Origin: Pseudorasbora parva
Lineage: Eukaryota; Chordata; Actinopteri; Cypriniformes; Gobionidae
DNA: 64,000 nt
Direction: 5' to 3'
Assembly: GCF_024679245.1 (NCBI RefSeq)
Contig: NC_090184.1
Span: 17,162,144-17,226,143, forward strand
Each line of letters opens with the position of its first letter. Positions within the stretch are counted from its first letter, which is position 1. The position numbers and the translations under genes were made by a program. Of the stretch, positions 1-12,104 are shown piece after piece. The notes below the pieces were generated by a model. That model was not told the origin of the DNA, searched no databases, and worked only from the letters and a program-made list of their open reading frames with translations.

Positions 1-1092
1 AGAAGTATTAATACAGTTAGGTGTTGATATGTAAACATGGACACTCAAATCTTAATATGTTCATCAGCAAAACCGATGTCAGTATGACTGCTGCAGTATG
101 CCATACATAAACATAACCGATTCTATTAAAATGGATGTTTTCCATGAAATGGCCTTTTTAACATTTAGTGCCTCATGAGGTGATAGGAAAGACATTTGAG
201 AGACAATGACCATGCAACACTTCTGATTTTAGAATTTAGCTTCTCATCAATTTAGATACATTTAATGAATAAGCTGTCTAGATGAGTATACAAACAGCAT
301 TATTTTTAACACTAGTGTGTTGCTGTGCCCTTCCAGTTCACGGTCTCTTCTGTGCACTGTAGTTTTTTTCCGTAGGATCATTCATCTGTCCTAATGACCA
401 TGCTAATCAATGTGTGTCCTTTTAAAATCTGCAGTAAACTCTTCTCTGCCTTGCCTTTGTGTAGTAGCTCTTGTCTGAGACGTTGCTGAAATTGCTTGCT
501 AAGGAATCCATGGCTGTATCAATCAGGACCAATCGATCGGGGGCTTGGCGATACATTATTGCAGTTGCGCAGTTAAGACGGCCAGGGAAAACATCTTGCT
601 CCTGCTGGAATACACTAAGAAAATAGCAAGAAAGTCTCTAACAAGTGGGCTTGAGATTAATGAGAAAATAGATGAAAGGAAACTAAATCCCCTAACGCAG
701 CGTTTGTAAGAAAAAAACGGTGTGGGAGCGGCTCCTATTACCACCTTCACTGCTGATGTCTACAGTAATTACAGCAATTTCTGTCATGACGAGAATTGTA
801 AGGAATTTCATTTGGACTTCATTTAACAAAAATTCAGTTCCTTAGTGATTCCATAAAGAATGCGCTTTTGTTCACATTGTCACTGTTGGGTGATAACCTT
901 GTATATACAAAACCACTACTTTTGGAAATATGAAAAAAATGAAAAACACTGTTTGTTTTTAAAATAATGAAACACTGTGCTGTCGTAGTAGATATTGTGG
1001 CTGTACATTGTGGCATTGCTTGTCTTTATATTATTAACATTTTATGAAAATCAAGCTCCAATAGAGTTACAGGGTTTTTGACCATCATCACA
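1..1092. other. Non-coding sequence, probable slc15a4 intron
   Basis: I see no exon, RNA gene or clear repeat boundary here. The open frames are short, have no recognisable domain and lack credible splice context. Because the next host feature downstream is an internal slc15a4 exon on the + strand, this is most simply intronic sequence of that gene. That is inference from position only. Confidence 0.4.
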
Positions 1093-1355
1093 TTAAAGGG
1101 TTAGTTCACCCCAAAATTTTAATTCTGTCATTAGTTACCTACCTTCATGTCATTTGACACCGTTATGATTATCAGCGTATCAAATCAGCGGTTTGACATG
1201 CGATCTGAATCTTGAATCTTTATGCCGATTCATAACGCTCTGAAGCTTCAGGAAGCAGTCTTTTGAAATCGGCCCATCACTATACAAGTCGTTATTTAGT
1301 TGTTGTTGTTGTTTTTGCACAAAAACTATTCTCGTCACTTCAAAACATTTTTGTA

Positions 1356-1940
1356 ATTAATAATAATAATAATAATAATTCATTACATTTATATAGCGCT
1401 TTTCTAGACACCCAAAGCGCTTTACATTGAAGGGGGGAATCTCCTCAACCACCACCAATGTGCAGCACCCACCTGGATGATGCGACGGCAGCCATATTGC
1501 GCCAGAACGCTCACCACACACCAGCTTATGGCGGAGAGGAGACAGAAGGATGTAGCCAATCAGGAGAGGGGGATTATTAGGAGGCCATGATGTACAGGGG
1601 CCATTTGGGCAAATTTGGCAAGGATGCCGGGGTTACACCCCTACACTTAATCGAAGGACATCCTGGGATTTTTAACGACCACAGAGAGTCGGGACATCGG
1701 TTAACCATCTCATCCGAAGGACGGTGATCTTTAACAGTATAGTGTCCCCATCACTATACTGGGGTGTTAGGACCCACACAGACCACAGAGTGAGCACCCC
1801 TGCTGGCCTCACTAACACCTCTACCAGCAGCAACCTGGTTTTCCCCAGTTGGTCTCCCATCCAGGTACTGACCAGGCTCAGCCCTGCTTAGCTTTAGTGG
1901 GAAACCAGTCTTGGGCTACAGAGTGATATGCCTGCTGGCT
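1356..1940 (-). mobile_element. 5S rRNA-derived SINE (SINE3-like)
   Basis: Read on the - strand, the head carries the 5S rRNA internal promoter region: AGCTAAGCAGGGC (plus-strand 1881-1894), followed by a GTACctGGATGGGAGACC stretch (about 1852-1870). The body then runs to a LINE-type tail ending in a GCGCTATATAAATG-like motif and ATT repeats (1356-1420). 5S-derived SINEs of the SINE3 type, about 0.6 kb long, are known in zebrafish. The length here (about 585 bp) and the order of parts fit. It is a dispersed retroposon and not a 5S rRNA gene, because only part of the 5S sequence is conserved. Confidence 0.85.
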
Positions 1941-2128
1941 AACTAATGAATCTTGTAGATATGGACTTTGTAACGACGTCTTTAGTGCCTTTTATGGGTC
2001 TTGAGAGAGGAAATGACATTTCGGCCACTTTTTGAGGCCATTGTATTTGAACAAAAAATATCTTCATTTGTGTTCTGAGATGAACGGAGGTCTTACGGGT
2101 GTTGAACGACATTAGGGTCAGTAATTAA

Positions 2129-3940
2129 CAATGCTTTAAGTGGGCCGGTACACGCCGGTACTCAGTACCGCCACTTCCAAATATAGCTCTTGAGCGTACC
2201 ACCACCTCTCTGTGCGCCCAGAACGTGACTTTAGCGTACCGGTACGCTCATTTGCACATCTTCCAGAGCGCCCTTCACAATGCACGTTTCCTAATTCCTC
2301 CCACCGAGAATAACCGTTCGCGGAAGGCTTTAAGACCCGGCAGAATACTCTGCCGGTGTTCTCTATGCGCACGCTAATGGCGAATCCCTTTAACTGTTCG
2401 CATTTCGATTTTCGGCTAATCAGTTTGGGCGGATGCAAACAACGTGATTATTGTTTGCGAGTCCAACATTCAGTCATGCAAAAAAAGCATTCACTCTCCC
2501 TGATGGAAGATGTGATCAAAAAGGGAAGTCGTCTTTCACTATAATTGTAAGTTAATGCAGTATTTTAAATATTTCATATTTAAGTAACTTATCGTATTCA
2601 TAAACTCATTAGGCTATTCAAACACAAAATAATGAATAAAGTCTCAAGCAGCAAAAGCAATCCTCTAAGTTCTCTTTAATACAAAAATATGCATTTTCAT
2701 TTATTCATATGGTTGCAATAACATTTAGTTCAACATTTTAAGTGCTATTGTTTTATAAAATGTTTTATTGGCTGAAATTTCAAAGTACAGTTATTATGCT
2801 TTCAAATTGTATGCCATCTATGTATCTTCCTGAGGGGGGAAAAAAACAACCTTTTACGTTTTATAAATTTGAATAGAGGTTGATGGTATTTAATATCCCT
2901 TTAGTGTAGAAAATAAATATTCAGTAATTTGAGCATGGAGTCACATTATGCCTACTGGACTGAACCATAGGGCCATTAAAATTAAGGTTACAAAAGAAAA
3001 TTGTATTAAGAACGAAACTATAGAAGTATATTGAGATATATTTAATACTTTAGTATTAAACTAAAGAGTTACATGCACAGTATGGGAAAAATATTGATGG
3101 CACTCAGACAGCAATGTTCAATTGTGTATCTAAAAGAAATGTATCTAAAAAAAAGATACATTTCTAGTTTATTTGTTGTTCAGAAAATGAGACCATTGAA
3201 ATTGTTACCAATTATCTCATGGAGCCACATTGAGATCCCTATATCTGGAAATTAATGGGCCTTAAAATTAAGGAACCACAAGTAAAAAGTGTTTTAAGAA
3301 TTGGAAGGATATTAAGGTATCTTCAAAATGAATTACAGGCGTGCAAACTTTAAAAAAAAAACATACAAGTGCTTTTTCCCTTTTTGTGAAATGTCACCGT
3401 TGGCTTATAATGCAACAAAGATTTCTAAAGTCAACAGATTTCACTAATAGACCTACCAATCTCTGTGTGAAAATAAAATAATGATGCCATCTTTCTAAAG
3501 TAATTTTTACACCCCTGTGAAAATTGTCATTCTGACCCCCACTAACCAATATTGAATTACTCAGTGATATACACACATCACATTAAATATTTTGTTATTA
3601 GACAAAAAAATGAACAAAATCTGGGAAATGTTCAGAAATTTGGCAGATTTTGACACAGAATGACTCAAATGTGTTTGTCCGAGAGCTTTTATACACACAC
3701 TTAACTGCAGACACTGAAATAACTACACTGTGTGGTACAGTACACATATTTTGAGTGTCCCTTATTATGTCCCTTATTTTCTTAAAGAACCACGATTGTC
3801 CCTTATTTTCCTTTCCAGAAGTTGGCAACCCTACGTATAAAACCCCTTCAATATAGTTGTTGTTACCTCAGGGGAGGAGAGGAGTCAAAAAATTATAATA
3901 ATAGAGTACCGGCACTTCTTTTGGGCCACTTAAAGCACTG
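2129..3940. mobile_element. Non-autonomous hAT transposon, 1.8 kb
   Basis: It is bounded by a perfect 8-bp target duplication GTAATTAA (2121-2128 and 3941-3948). The terminal inverted repeats begin CA(A/G)TGCTTTAAGTGG and continue to GTACCGG-rich sequence. Both the 8-bp duplication and the CA-TG ends are hAT hallmarks. No transposase frame is present inside the 1812 bp, so it must have been mobilised in trans. It sits within the arm of the surrounding TTAA MITE. Confidence 0.88.
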
Positions 3941-3986
3941 GTAATTAATGACAGATTTTTCATTTTAGGGTGAACTAACCCTTTAT

Positions 3987-5400
3987 GTTTTCATCAACTT
4001 ACATTAAGTTTATTGTAGCTATCTGAATGCTCAGTTTGTTCTATAATTTGACCCAAATCATGTTGTAAAAGATGAATTGCTTCACACAAGGTATTTAAGA
4101 CAGTATTGGCTATAACTGTGGCAATGGTTACCTTAATTAGACTGACGCCATGTCTACACCGGACGCAACTGTTGACACGGCCCACCGTGTCGCAACAGCT
4201 AGAAGATGTCTAGACTGAATGCAACAACGTAAAAAATAAAACCAAAAAAATAAAATGCATCCTGAAAAATGCATTCTGTCTGATCTAAGACTCTCATTGG
4301 TTAAATTTTCATTGGTTAAAATTGCCAAAACCCACAGACAAATGTAAAGGTTGACCAATAATAATGATTTATGAAAAAAATACAAAATATGGAGATGGGC
4401 AATGCAAGGTTTCTGCCTGACAGCGGCAAAAATCTCTATTTCTGTCTTGGTTGAGCTAATATATTACATTTACACTGAATCAATATCACAGCTTTAAAAT
4501 GCAATGCAGTAATGATTTTTGGTTTATTTTAAATTGTTTATGAGATTGTGGCATGACTGACCGCAAGAGTGAGAGATCCGTTCAACGGAGTTCAAGATTC
4601 ATTAGTGAGTCATATTGACTGATTTGTTAAAAAGAACCAGTTCACAAGAATCATTAATTCACAACTTGAAATACACTGGTTGTTTGTTTATCGAAAATCA
4701 TTTGATTCTTTTTTTAATTGAACAGATTCTCTGTAAGGTTGTCAATTTCCAGCTCAGCTCTCACATTTTGGTTGTTTTCTAGAGGTTTGCAGGTTACAGT
4801 TATTCATAGTCCTTGTCTTATTTGTGTTTCCTGCATCAGCTCTATATTTACTGCTGGTTATGTGCGGACCTGTCTGTCCATACACATTTTCACGCTGTGT
4901 TCCTCTCTCCCCAAACTTACAGCTGTGTTCATATCAACCCTTTAGCTTCTCTTCAAGGTCATGTTCAAATATGCTTGTTTTCCTCTTAGACACACACACA
5001 CACACCGGCAATTTCACACCCATTTCACGCACACAGTACATCAAAGACTGCACGTCCCTCCTCTTAGCCTTTATGAACCAACAAGACTAATAAGTAGCAT
5101 TTGGCAAAGGCAAGGAAAAACACTCTATTCATACTGAATTGTAGAGAGCACAGTACTGATTACTGGATTTCTCCTCTACCCCCTTAGAAGAGGTGTTTTA
5201 AATCAAATTGTCGCTCATGGCTTATGGTTCTTCAAATAACGGGATGTTTTTTTTCAGTTGGAATAACTACAAGGACTTTCAAGGTCTTTTAAAAGAAGAT
5301 ATTGGCAGCAGAAAATGTTTTCCAGCCCTATTTTTTTATTAATTTTTTATCAATGTTTTTGTCTGGATTTAATTATTTAATAATTTATGCATTAAGTCTG
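3987..5400. other. Intronic sequence with weak repeat traces
   Basis: No gene is supported. At 4145-4235 there is sequence of the type CATGTCTACACCGGACGC, which looks like a decayed dispersed DNA repeat. At 4575-4700 there are clustered GATTCATT-like words of the kind also seen at 6250-6400 and 11865-11960. A short CA run lies at 4989-5005. Nothing else is recognisable. Confidence 0.35.
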
Positions 5401-5460
5401 TTAAATAAACAGAATAATTTGACCTTTTTGTTAAATAAACAGAATAATTTGACCTTTTTG
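5401..5460. repeat. Perfect 30-bp tandem duplication
   Basis: The 30-bp unit starting TTAAATAAACAG and ending GACCTTTTTG occurs twice head to tail with no mismatch (5401-5430 and 5431-5460). The identity implies a very recent slippage or short tandem duplication. Confidence 0.97.
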
Positions 5461-5718
5461 TGACATGGCAAGGTTAGTTCAGATTGTATAATGTCGTGTG
5501 GTGCGACTCTCCAAAAACGTAATATATTTCATGATTATAAAACTCAAATCATAAAAAGGTAACAGAAATAAGCGCAACAACAATACAACCAAGAATGGAC
5601 ATCATTCTAAAGTTTCTCTACTTCTGAGGTAGTGACAATTTTAGTATAATGTTTGCATGATGGTAATTTATTGTTCACTTGATAGTTAAGTATTGAAGTG
5701 TCAATGTTAAAGGTGTGG

Positions 5719-7111
5719 TAGGGATGTGCGATATTGGTAAAAAATGATATCTCAATATTTTCTCGATAGCGATAATTAGACAATATTTTGCTGAGTGTGT
5801 TATTGTGCTGGTACCTTTTTGCTGGTGATCAGCTGACTTCTGAAGTTTTTGATATTCTTCATCTGTGTGGTGGTCAGTTCACAGCAATGACGGATGATCT
5901 TTTCCATAAAGTTTAAATGTATTTTTCCTTTTATAAGCATTTTTAACTTTATATATATAAAAAAAACTGATTACATGCATGTATCATCTTTTGTGGTAAT
6001 TTCATGATTTTAATCTAAATCAGTTTGACACGATAGGGCTGTTACCAATCAAATTAAATAAGTATCAACAAAATTCATTTTCGCAATGGAGAGGAAACAC
6101 AGAAGCTGCATTTGAAGTGGCATTTCCACAAATGAGCTTAGAGGTGACAAATAACCTGCAGTTATGCATAAATAATGTTTTGATGTTTTAAACCAACAAC
6201 ATTGAATACTGATATTTGAAATTATTTATAACCGCCAATATGGCAGCAAGTCACTGTTGATGAGTGAGTCATTGAGATTCAACCGATTCATTCAAACCAC
6301 TGATTCATTCAGGAATGAATCATTTGACTCTCTTAATCTATTTTAGTCACTGAATCATTGATTCAACTGATTTGTTCAAAAAGCTGATTCATTCAATAAG
6401 GAAACACTGCACGTGTTGCTTAGAGACGCAATTACAGTGCTGTGACTTTGTTTTGAACTATTCTCGTTGGCGAAATAGAGTAAAATATGGTTTCTAAAAT
6501 GTAAGTCACTTAAAGGGATAGTTCACTTTAAAAAATGCTGTCATCCTTTACTCACCCTCAAGTTGTTTTAAACCTGTATGAATTTCCTTCTTCAGCTGAA
6601 CACAAGGGAAGGTTTTTTGAAGAATGTCAGTAACCAAACAGTTAACTGGAGCCATTGACTTCCATAGTATTTTTTTTTCCTACTATGAAAGTCAATGGCT
6701 CCAGTTAACTGTTTGGTTACTGACATTCTTCAAAAAATCTTCCCTTGTGTTCAGCTGAAGAAATTCACACAGGTTTGAAACAACTTGAGGGTGAGAATTT
6801 TCAATTTAAAGTGAACTATCCCTTTAATATGAAATTTTTGTTTAGTAATCTTGTATAAAATCAATATTACATTTGTTATCATGTTGATATCTAGATTCTT
6901 CCTGTGATATTTATTACAAATATTAAATGATATAGACTCACATGCAGTGAAAGCGTGCACCTGCACTATAGTCTAATCTTAAAGACTACATCACGTAGTG
7001 TATGCGTGCACATTGGTGTGTGTGAGGGATATACTCGATAATCTCAGATCACACATCGTTAAAAACAACAATTACGATATTATCGCAGACAATATATATC
7101 GCACACACCCC
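5719..7111. mobile_element. DNA transposon with GTGCGATAT inverted ends
   Basis: The left end TAGGGATGTGCGATAT (5719) is matched in inverted form by the right end around 7090-7111 (TGGGGTGTGTGCGATAT on the other strand). Both ends continue into further CGATA-rich sequence. No transposase is visible. A TTAA hairpin MITE (6510-6827) is inserted inside. The superfamily is not determined because the target duplication is not clear. Confidence 0.6.
6510..6827. mobile_element. Hairpin (foldback) TTAA MITE
   Basis: The element is flanked by TTAA on both sides (6510-6513 and 6824-6827). It is a near-perfect palindrome about 310 bp long: each arm starts AGGGATAGTTCAC and continues through CTCACCCTCAAGTTG-type, AACACAAGGGAAG-type and CAGTTAACTGGAGCC-type words. 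A short T-rich spacer sits at about 6665-6680. It has no coding capacity. Its RNA would form a long hairpin. It is the same broad family as the elements at 10936, 20470, 58037 and 58270. Confidence 0.9.
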
Positions 7112-10100
7112 ATGCTGTTTGTAGGATTGACAACCTAGTGGTTAAATTGGGTTCTGCAGTCCAAATTTGAAATATTTGAGTCTCATTGCTGTTTCCTGAT
7201 GGTTTATGGAACAGTTACTCTGAATTGTCAAAGAATAGCATGACGAGCGCATCGAGTATAATCTCAACAAACGGACGAGGCGTGCGCACAGTAAATGGAG
7301 GCTCGCATTGCGGGGCCAGAAGAAAGTATATAAAAAAGGGTTAACAATAAGAACTACCAGTGACGAATGCACGCAAAATAGCATCCACTGTTTTTTTAAA
7401 AGCCATGCACCATATGAAATAAATAACCTAGATTACAGTGATAGATGGACCTCTCAGCCCTTATGCTAAGGAGACAATCCAATGCAACTTTGAGGGGAGC
7501 AAGTGAAAAATGATTATGTATTTCTGCTCAGTTATTGACATTAGACATCACACGGCAAACGCTAATAGTTTTTCATATAATGTCTACTTTCTTTGTATAA
7601 CAGTTCTACCTAATAACATATTACTGTTCCTACTGGCGGTGCGAATGCAACCAGGTAAATGACCCTATAGGGGAACATTTAGTTCTCGCAGAACCTCCCT
7701 GATACCTACAGTTCCTATAACTAAGTTCCATATTTTTATATCCTATTTTTATGTAAATTTTTGTAAAACGATTGTATAAAGCTATTCAAAACATCATTCA
7801 ATGTAAATTGTGATACTCATATTTAATAATTACAATTTCAATGGAATAATTGACAGTTATGATTTCTGTCATAATCATGCAGCCCTACAAGTACATGAAT
7901 TTTTCCTACATATCTGTGAGCATATTATAGTATTTTATTATGCTTTACTAAAGTGAAAAGCTTACATACAACACCTTTAACAGTATTAAGTTTACTATTA
8001 TACTGCATTTAATATACAGTATTTGCGATGTCAGTGTTAATGTAATATTTATTTTATTAAAATTTTAGTCCTGCAAAACAATTTAAAACCATTTCTGAAA
8101 GAAAACTCTTCTAATAGTTTTTGTTACATTTTTAGAATAATTTTTCTTAAAAGTTGCATAAAAGTTTTATAAAAACATATGAAACCAGCATAATTCTAAG
8201 AATTTACAACATGAACTAGATTTTTTAAATATTTGCATTTTTTGTCTTTTTTTTGTCATTGAGCAGGTTGCCAATCACAGTGAATGCAGTCTAAATTAAA
8301 AATACCTATCCGTTTTGTAATTTTACCCCCAAATAATACTTCTTCCCTTTAAGACCCTTGTTCTTAGAAACATTTTTTCCTCAATGCACACTTTTGAATA
8401 TGATTTCAAACAGGAACACTAGTTAAAAAGCAGCATTTTACCCTCTTTTTGTTAACAGAGCAGCCCACTCGAAAAGAAACATGTGCAATCTTTTGTTTTC
8501 TCTTTTTTTTCTTTTACTTTCTTGTGGGGATAGTGGCTGTCCCTAACAGTTAACATCTTCATTTTATTTTTTATCTGCGGACCAGAAAAAATTGAAAGAA
8601 AAAAGGCTCAGCGCCGGTGGAATAATATGTCCATGGTGGACGTAGCGGCTCCTGATTGAATTTTCAGCAGAATGGGGAGATGGGGAAGGCTAAGTGTAAT
8701 CTTCCGCTCCTCCATCATGTCTCCAGGGGTTGGAGTATTGTGGAAAGCTATAAGGCCCTATCTGCACAGGCACTTTTTAAACCTGAAGAGAGCCATCAAG
8801 CTATGAGAATCAATACAAGAGGCATCCCGCTGTTTTCTGATCACAGACAGCTGTGAAATGATAGAGAAATTGGAGAGATGCGAAGACTGCATCAAAAATA
8901 TTAAGATTAAAGACGCTGAATAGCATGTCACCTGCTGAAATGAAGATACATTTAGCTTTTCTCATTTTCTTGAATAATCCTTTTACATTTGAACATGATT
9001 GGGAAGATGGCCAAGGCCAGAGATGGTTTGATGCAGTGCGAATCATTCTGCGTAAAATTGCACAATGTAGTTGTGCTTAGGATTTCTACATGTAAATTAT
9101 GTCAATGTATCTTGGATGAAAATCGAATGTGCTTTACTCTGAGGTGGACGCCAAAATGCTAATTCAGAAGATTATCCAGAAGCTCAGCTGCAGGACACTT
9201 ATCCAACACTTATGAAACAATATTGTTTCAAGTTTTTTTGGGGTGGAAAAACTCCTCAATTCATTAGGCAGCTAGACTCAGATTTAATGTGACTACAACA
9301 GCAGCTAAACACAGGTTTGTGTCTTGATAACTTCATGTCTGTGCGGCGGTGTGCTGACATACTTTTGTAGCCAGCTCTCTCCATCTCACCCCAGGTCTCC
9401 AGTGTCCTAGGCCTCCCATGAAATGCAAATGCCCCCTGATAGCAAGGAGGACCCTTAAAATAAAGCCTCACCGCTCCATCCGTACCCCTGGGGAGCCTCC
9501 AGGAAATTGGATGACAAGAAATGTGACAAATGTCTCTGGAAAGTTCCCTCCTCTGGCCCTATTCTGTTTGAATAAATCCTTTTTAATGGACTCCACTGCC
9601 TGCTCACTTTGTCGTGGGCTGTTAGGTGGCAGCGGAAGCTGAGTTGATTCTGATTTTTCACATTTTTGTAGACGAACACTTGCACATACACACATACGGC
9701 GCGCCACCTGAGGGAGATGTGTGTGGACTTTGGTTGAGAGGACAATCCTAAAACCAAAATCAATTTTTTTTGTGTCTCCACCAGGAATTTTAATTATATA
9801 TCGTTCTCGCTCTACAAAAAAAAAAGTTAAAGGCTAATGTTCTTTCAGAGAAAGAAAAATTGCCTGCTACCTGACTGCAAGGGGGAAAATAAAACCAGAA
9901 TATTTCCAGTTAAACTTATTTTCTTGGTTTTTGAATAATTCAGCTTTGAAGTTAGAAAAGGTCAGGTTTTATATTTTATTTTTCTTCTTGCGTGATATTG
10001 TGGCCAGTCGTGTCATTAGACTCTTGTTGCCATGCTCACGACATTGAGGCACCTTATGGATTTTCTTTTATCCCGCTCTTAACACTTACATTCACTCTGC

Positions 10101-10268
10101 TACTAAACCAATGCAAAGCTTTTGCAGTAGGGTTCATTAATTAGACCAGTTAACTTGCATCATGGAAAGCCAGTATTATGAGGTTGGCAAGTATGAAGAA
10201 ATGGTAAAATATGCAGGAGACAGTGAAAATAGTGAAAAAAAACTAAAGACTAAAATATTTAAAGGTCA
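7112..10268. other. Mostly single-copy-looking intron sequence
   Basis: No coding exon is supported in these 3.1 kb. There are scattered A/T homopolymers and a possible remnant transposon end near 7860-7890. The stretch 8590-9060 and parts of 9150-9650 are less AT-rich and lack repeat structure. They could include conserved non-coding elements, but that needs alignment to other fish. Confidence 0.35.
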
Positions 10269-10935
10269 AGGCTTACAGCGTCAAAGCTGAAATAGTTTGA
10301 ATGTTGTTGCAAGCATGCTGCCTAATCAGTGCTGACCAGCTGAGGCATGGACTTTACAAGACCCCTGAAGGTGTCCTGTGGTATCTGGCACCAAGATGTT
10401 ATCAGCAGATCCTTCAAGTCATGTAGGTTGTGAGGTGGAGCCACCGTGGATTTAATTTGTTGGTCCAGCACATCCCACAGATGCTCAATTGGATTGAGAT
10501 CTGGGAAATTTGGAGGCCATTCCTGAACAATGGCAGGGTCCATTATCCTGCTGAAAGAAGTCACTTCCATCAGGGAACACTATTGAAGGGGTGTAGCTGG
10601 CCTGCAAGAATGTTTAAGTAGGTGGCATGTGTCAAATTTACATCCACATGAATGACTGGACCCCAGCCAGTGGTGGAATGTAACAAAGTACAAATACTTT
10701 GTTACTTTAGTACATGTTTCATGTATCTGCACTTTACTCAAGTTGAATCAATAATGCATACTTTTGACTTTTATTTCGTTACATTTAGCAGTAATTATTA
10801 TACTATCTACTCCACTACATTTCTACAGCATTTTGTTACATTTTCATTACATTTTTTGATCAGTTTCATGGCTCAAGATTAAGGCTTGTCCGGATAATTA
10901 ATGGACCATAATATATAATGTATAGTGAACTGACA

Positions 10936-11496
10936 TTAAAGGGTTAGTTTTTTGTCATTAATGACTCACCCTAATGTCGTTCCTCACCTGTAAGACACAG
11001 TTTAAGATATTTAATATTTTAGTCCCAGAGCATATGCAGTCTATGCCCACTATACTGTCCATGTCCAGAAAGGGAATACAAACATCATCAAAGTAGTCCA
11101 TATGTGACATCAGTTGGTTGATTAGAATCTCTTGAAGCATGGAAAATGCATTTTGGTCCAAAAAATATCAAAAACTATGAATTTATTTTGAATCTTTTGA
11201 ATCTTTTGGGAGGAACATGGAAGAAAAGACAATGCTGAATAAAGTCATAGTTTTTGATATTTTTGAACCAAGATGTATTTTCTATGCTTCAAGAGATTCT
11301 AATCAACCAACTGATGTCACATATGGACTACTTTGATGATGTTTTTATTCCCTTTCTGGACATGGACAGTAAAGTGGGCATAGACTGCATAAGCTCTGGG
11401 ACTAACATATAAAATAGCTTAAACTGTGTGTAAAGATGAACGGAGGTCTAACAGGTGTGGAACGACATTAGGGTTCACCTATAACTAACCCTTTAA
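10936..11496. mobile_element. TTAA MITE with long inverted arms
   Basis: It is bounded by TTAA (10936-10939 and 11493-11496) with AGGGTTAGTT ends. The arms mirror each other over more than 200 bp: for example, the ATGTGACATCAGTTGGTTGA segment near 11103 is repeated inverted near 11305. It has no coding capacity. It is nested inside the hAT at 10668-12697, so it is younger than that hAT. Confidence 0.85.
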
Positions 11497-12016
11497 GGTT
11501 GAGCTGTTGAGGCTCGCGGAGAAATGGAAACAAATCAGCGCCACTCACACAAAGAAACTCAGTAACATACTGCAGTAAAAATTCTAAATGTGGAGCTTTT
11601 ATATTTTATAACATATAATACAGTTAAAAAAAATCACATGACAACCAAGAGTGCTGTTTTCCTGAATACCATCACTACTGAAAATGTGACACTGATTTCA
11701 TATGACAGTTCCATAAACAATTAATTAACATCAAGTCACTTATATTTTAGATGCAAAATTGACTGCTTTTGTTCTATTTCAGCAGTGAAAATATTGCCAA
11801 GTTCAGATCATATTTCCAGAACAGAACCGCAACGCATCTTACAGCAACAGTTTGTTACTGAATGATTCAGCGTTTTGAATGAATCGGTTGAATCAAAGAT
11901 TCAAAAATCAGAATCAGCCGTTTGAACGAATCAACTCAATGACTCATTAAGACCTGCCGCCACCTACTGGTCGTTTAGTTTTATATTTAAACATTCTTTT
12001 TAAAATGTCTTATTTG

Positions 12017-12021
<5 letters not shown>

Positions 12022-12101
<80 letters not shown>
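12022..12101. repeat. (TA)n microsatellite, about 80 bp
   Basis: Uninterrupted alternating TA, about 40 units. Confidence 0.98.

Positions 12102-12104
<3 letters not shown>

Larger units (their letters stand above)
1093..3986. mobile_element. TTAA-flanked MITE, host of two later insertions
   Basis: The left end, TTAA then AGGGTTAGTTCACC (from 1093), is mirrored at the right end (3968-3986), where the TTAA copy has become TTAT. The inverted similarity extends about 90 bp inward once the inserted hAT is removed: the sequence before 2121 joins directly to the sequence after 3948. A 5S-type SINE (1356-1940) and a hAT (2129-3940) lie inside, so this is the oldest of three layers. It has no transposase. 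The TTAA flank suggests mobilisation by a piggyBac-like transposase, which is inference. Confidence 0.8.

Noticed and set aside
1840..1940. 5S rRNA gene
   Set aside because: Only the internal promoter region is conserved and it is continuous with a LINE-type tail, so it is a 5S-derived SINE and not an rRNA gene.
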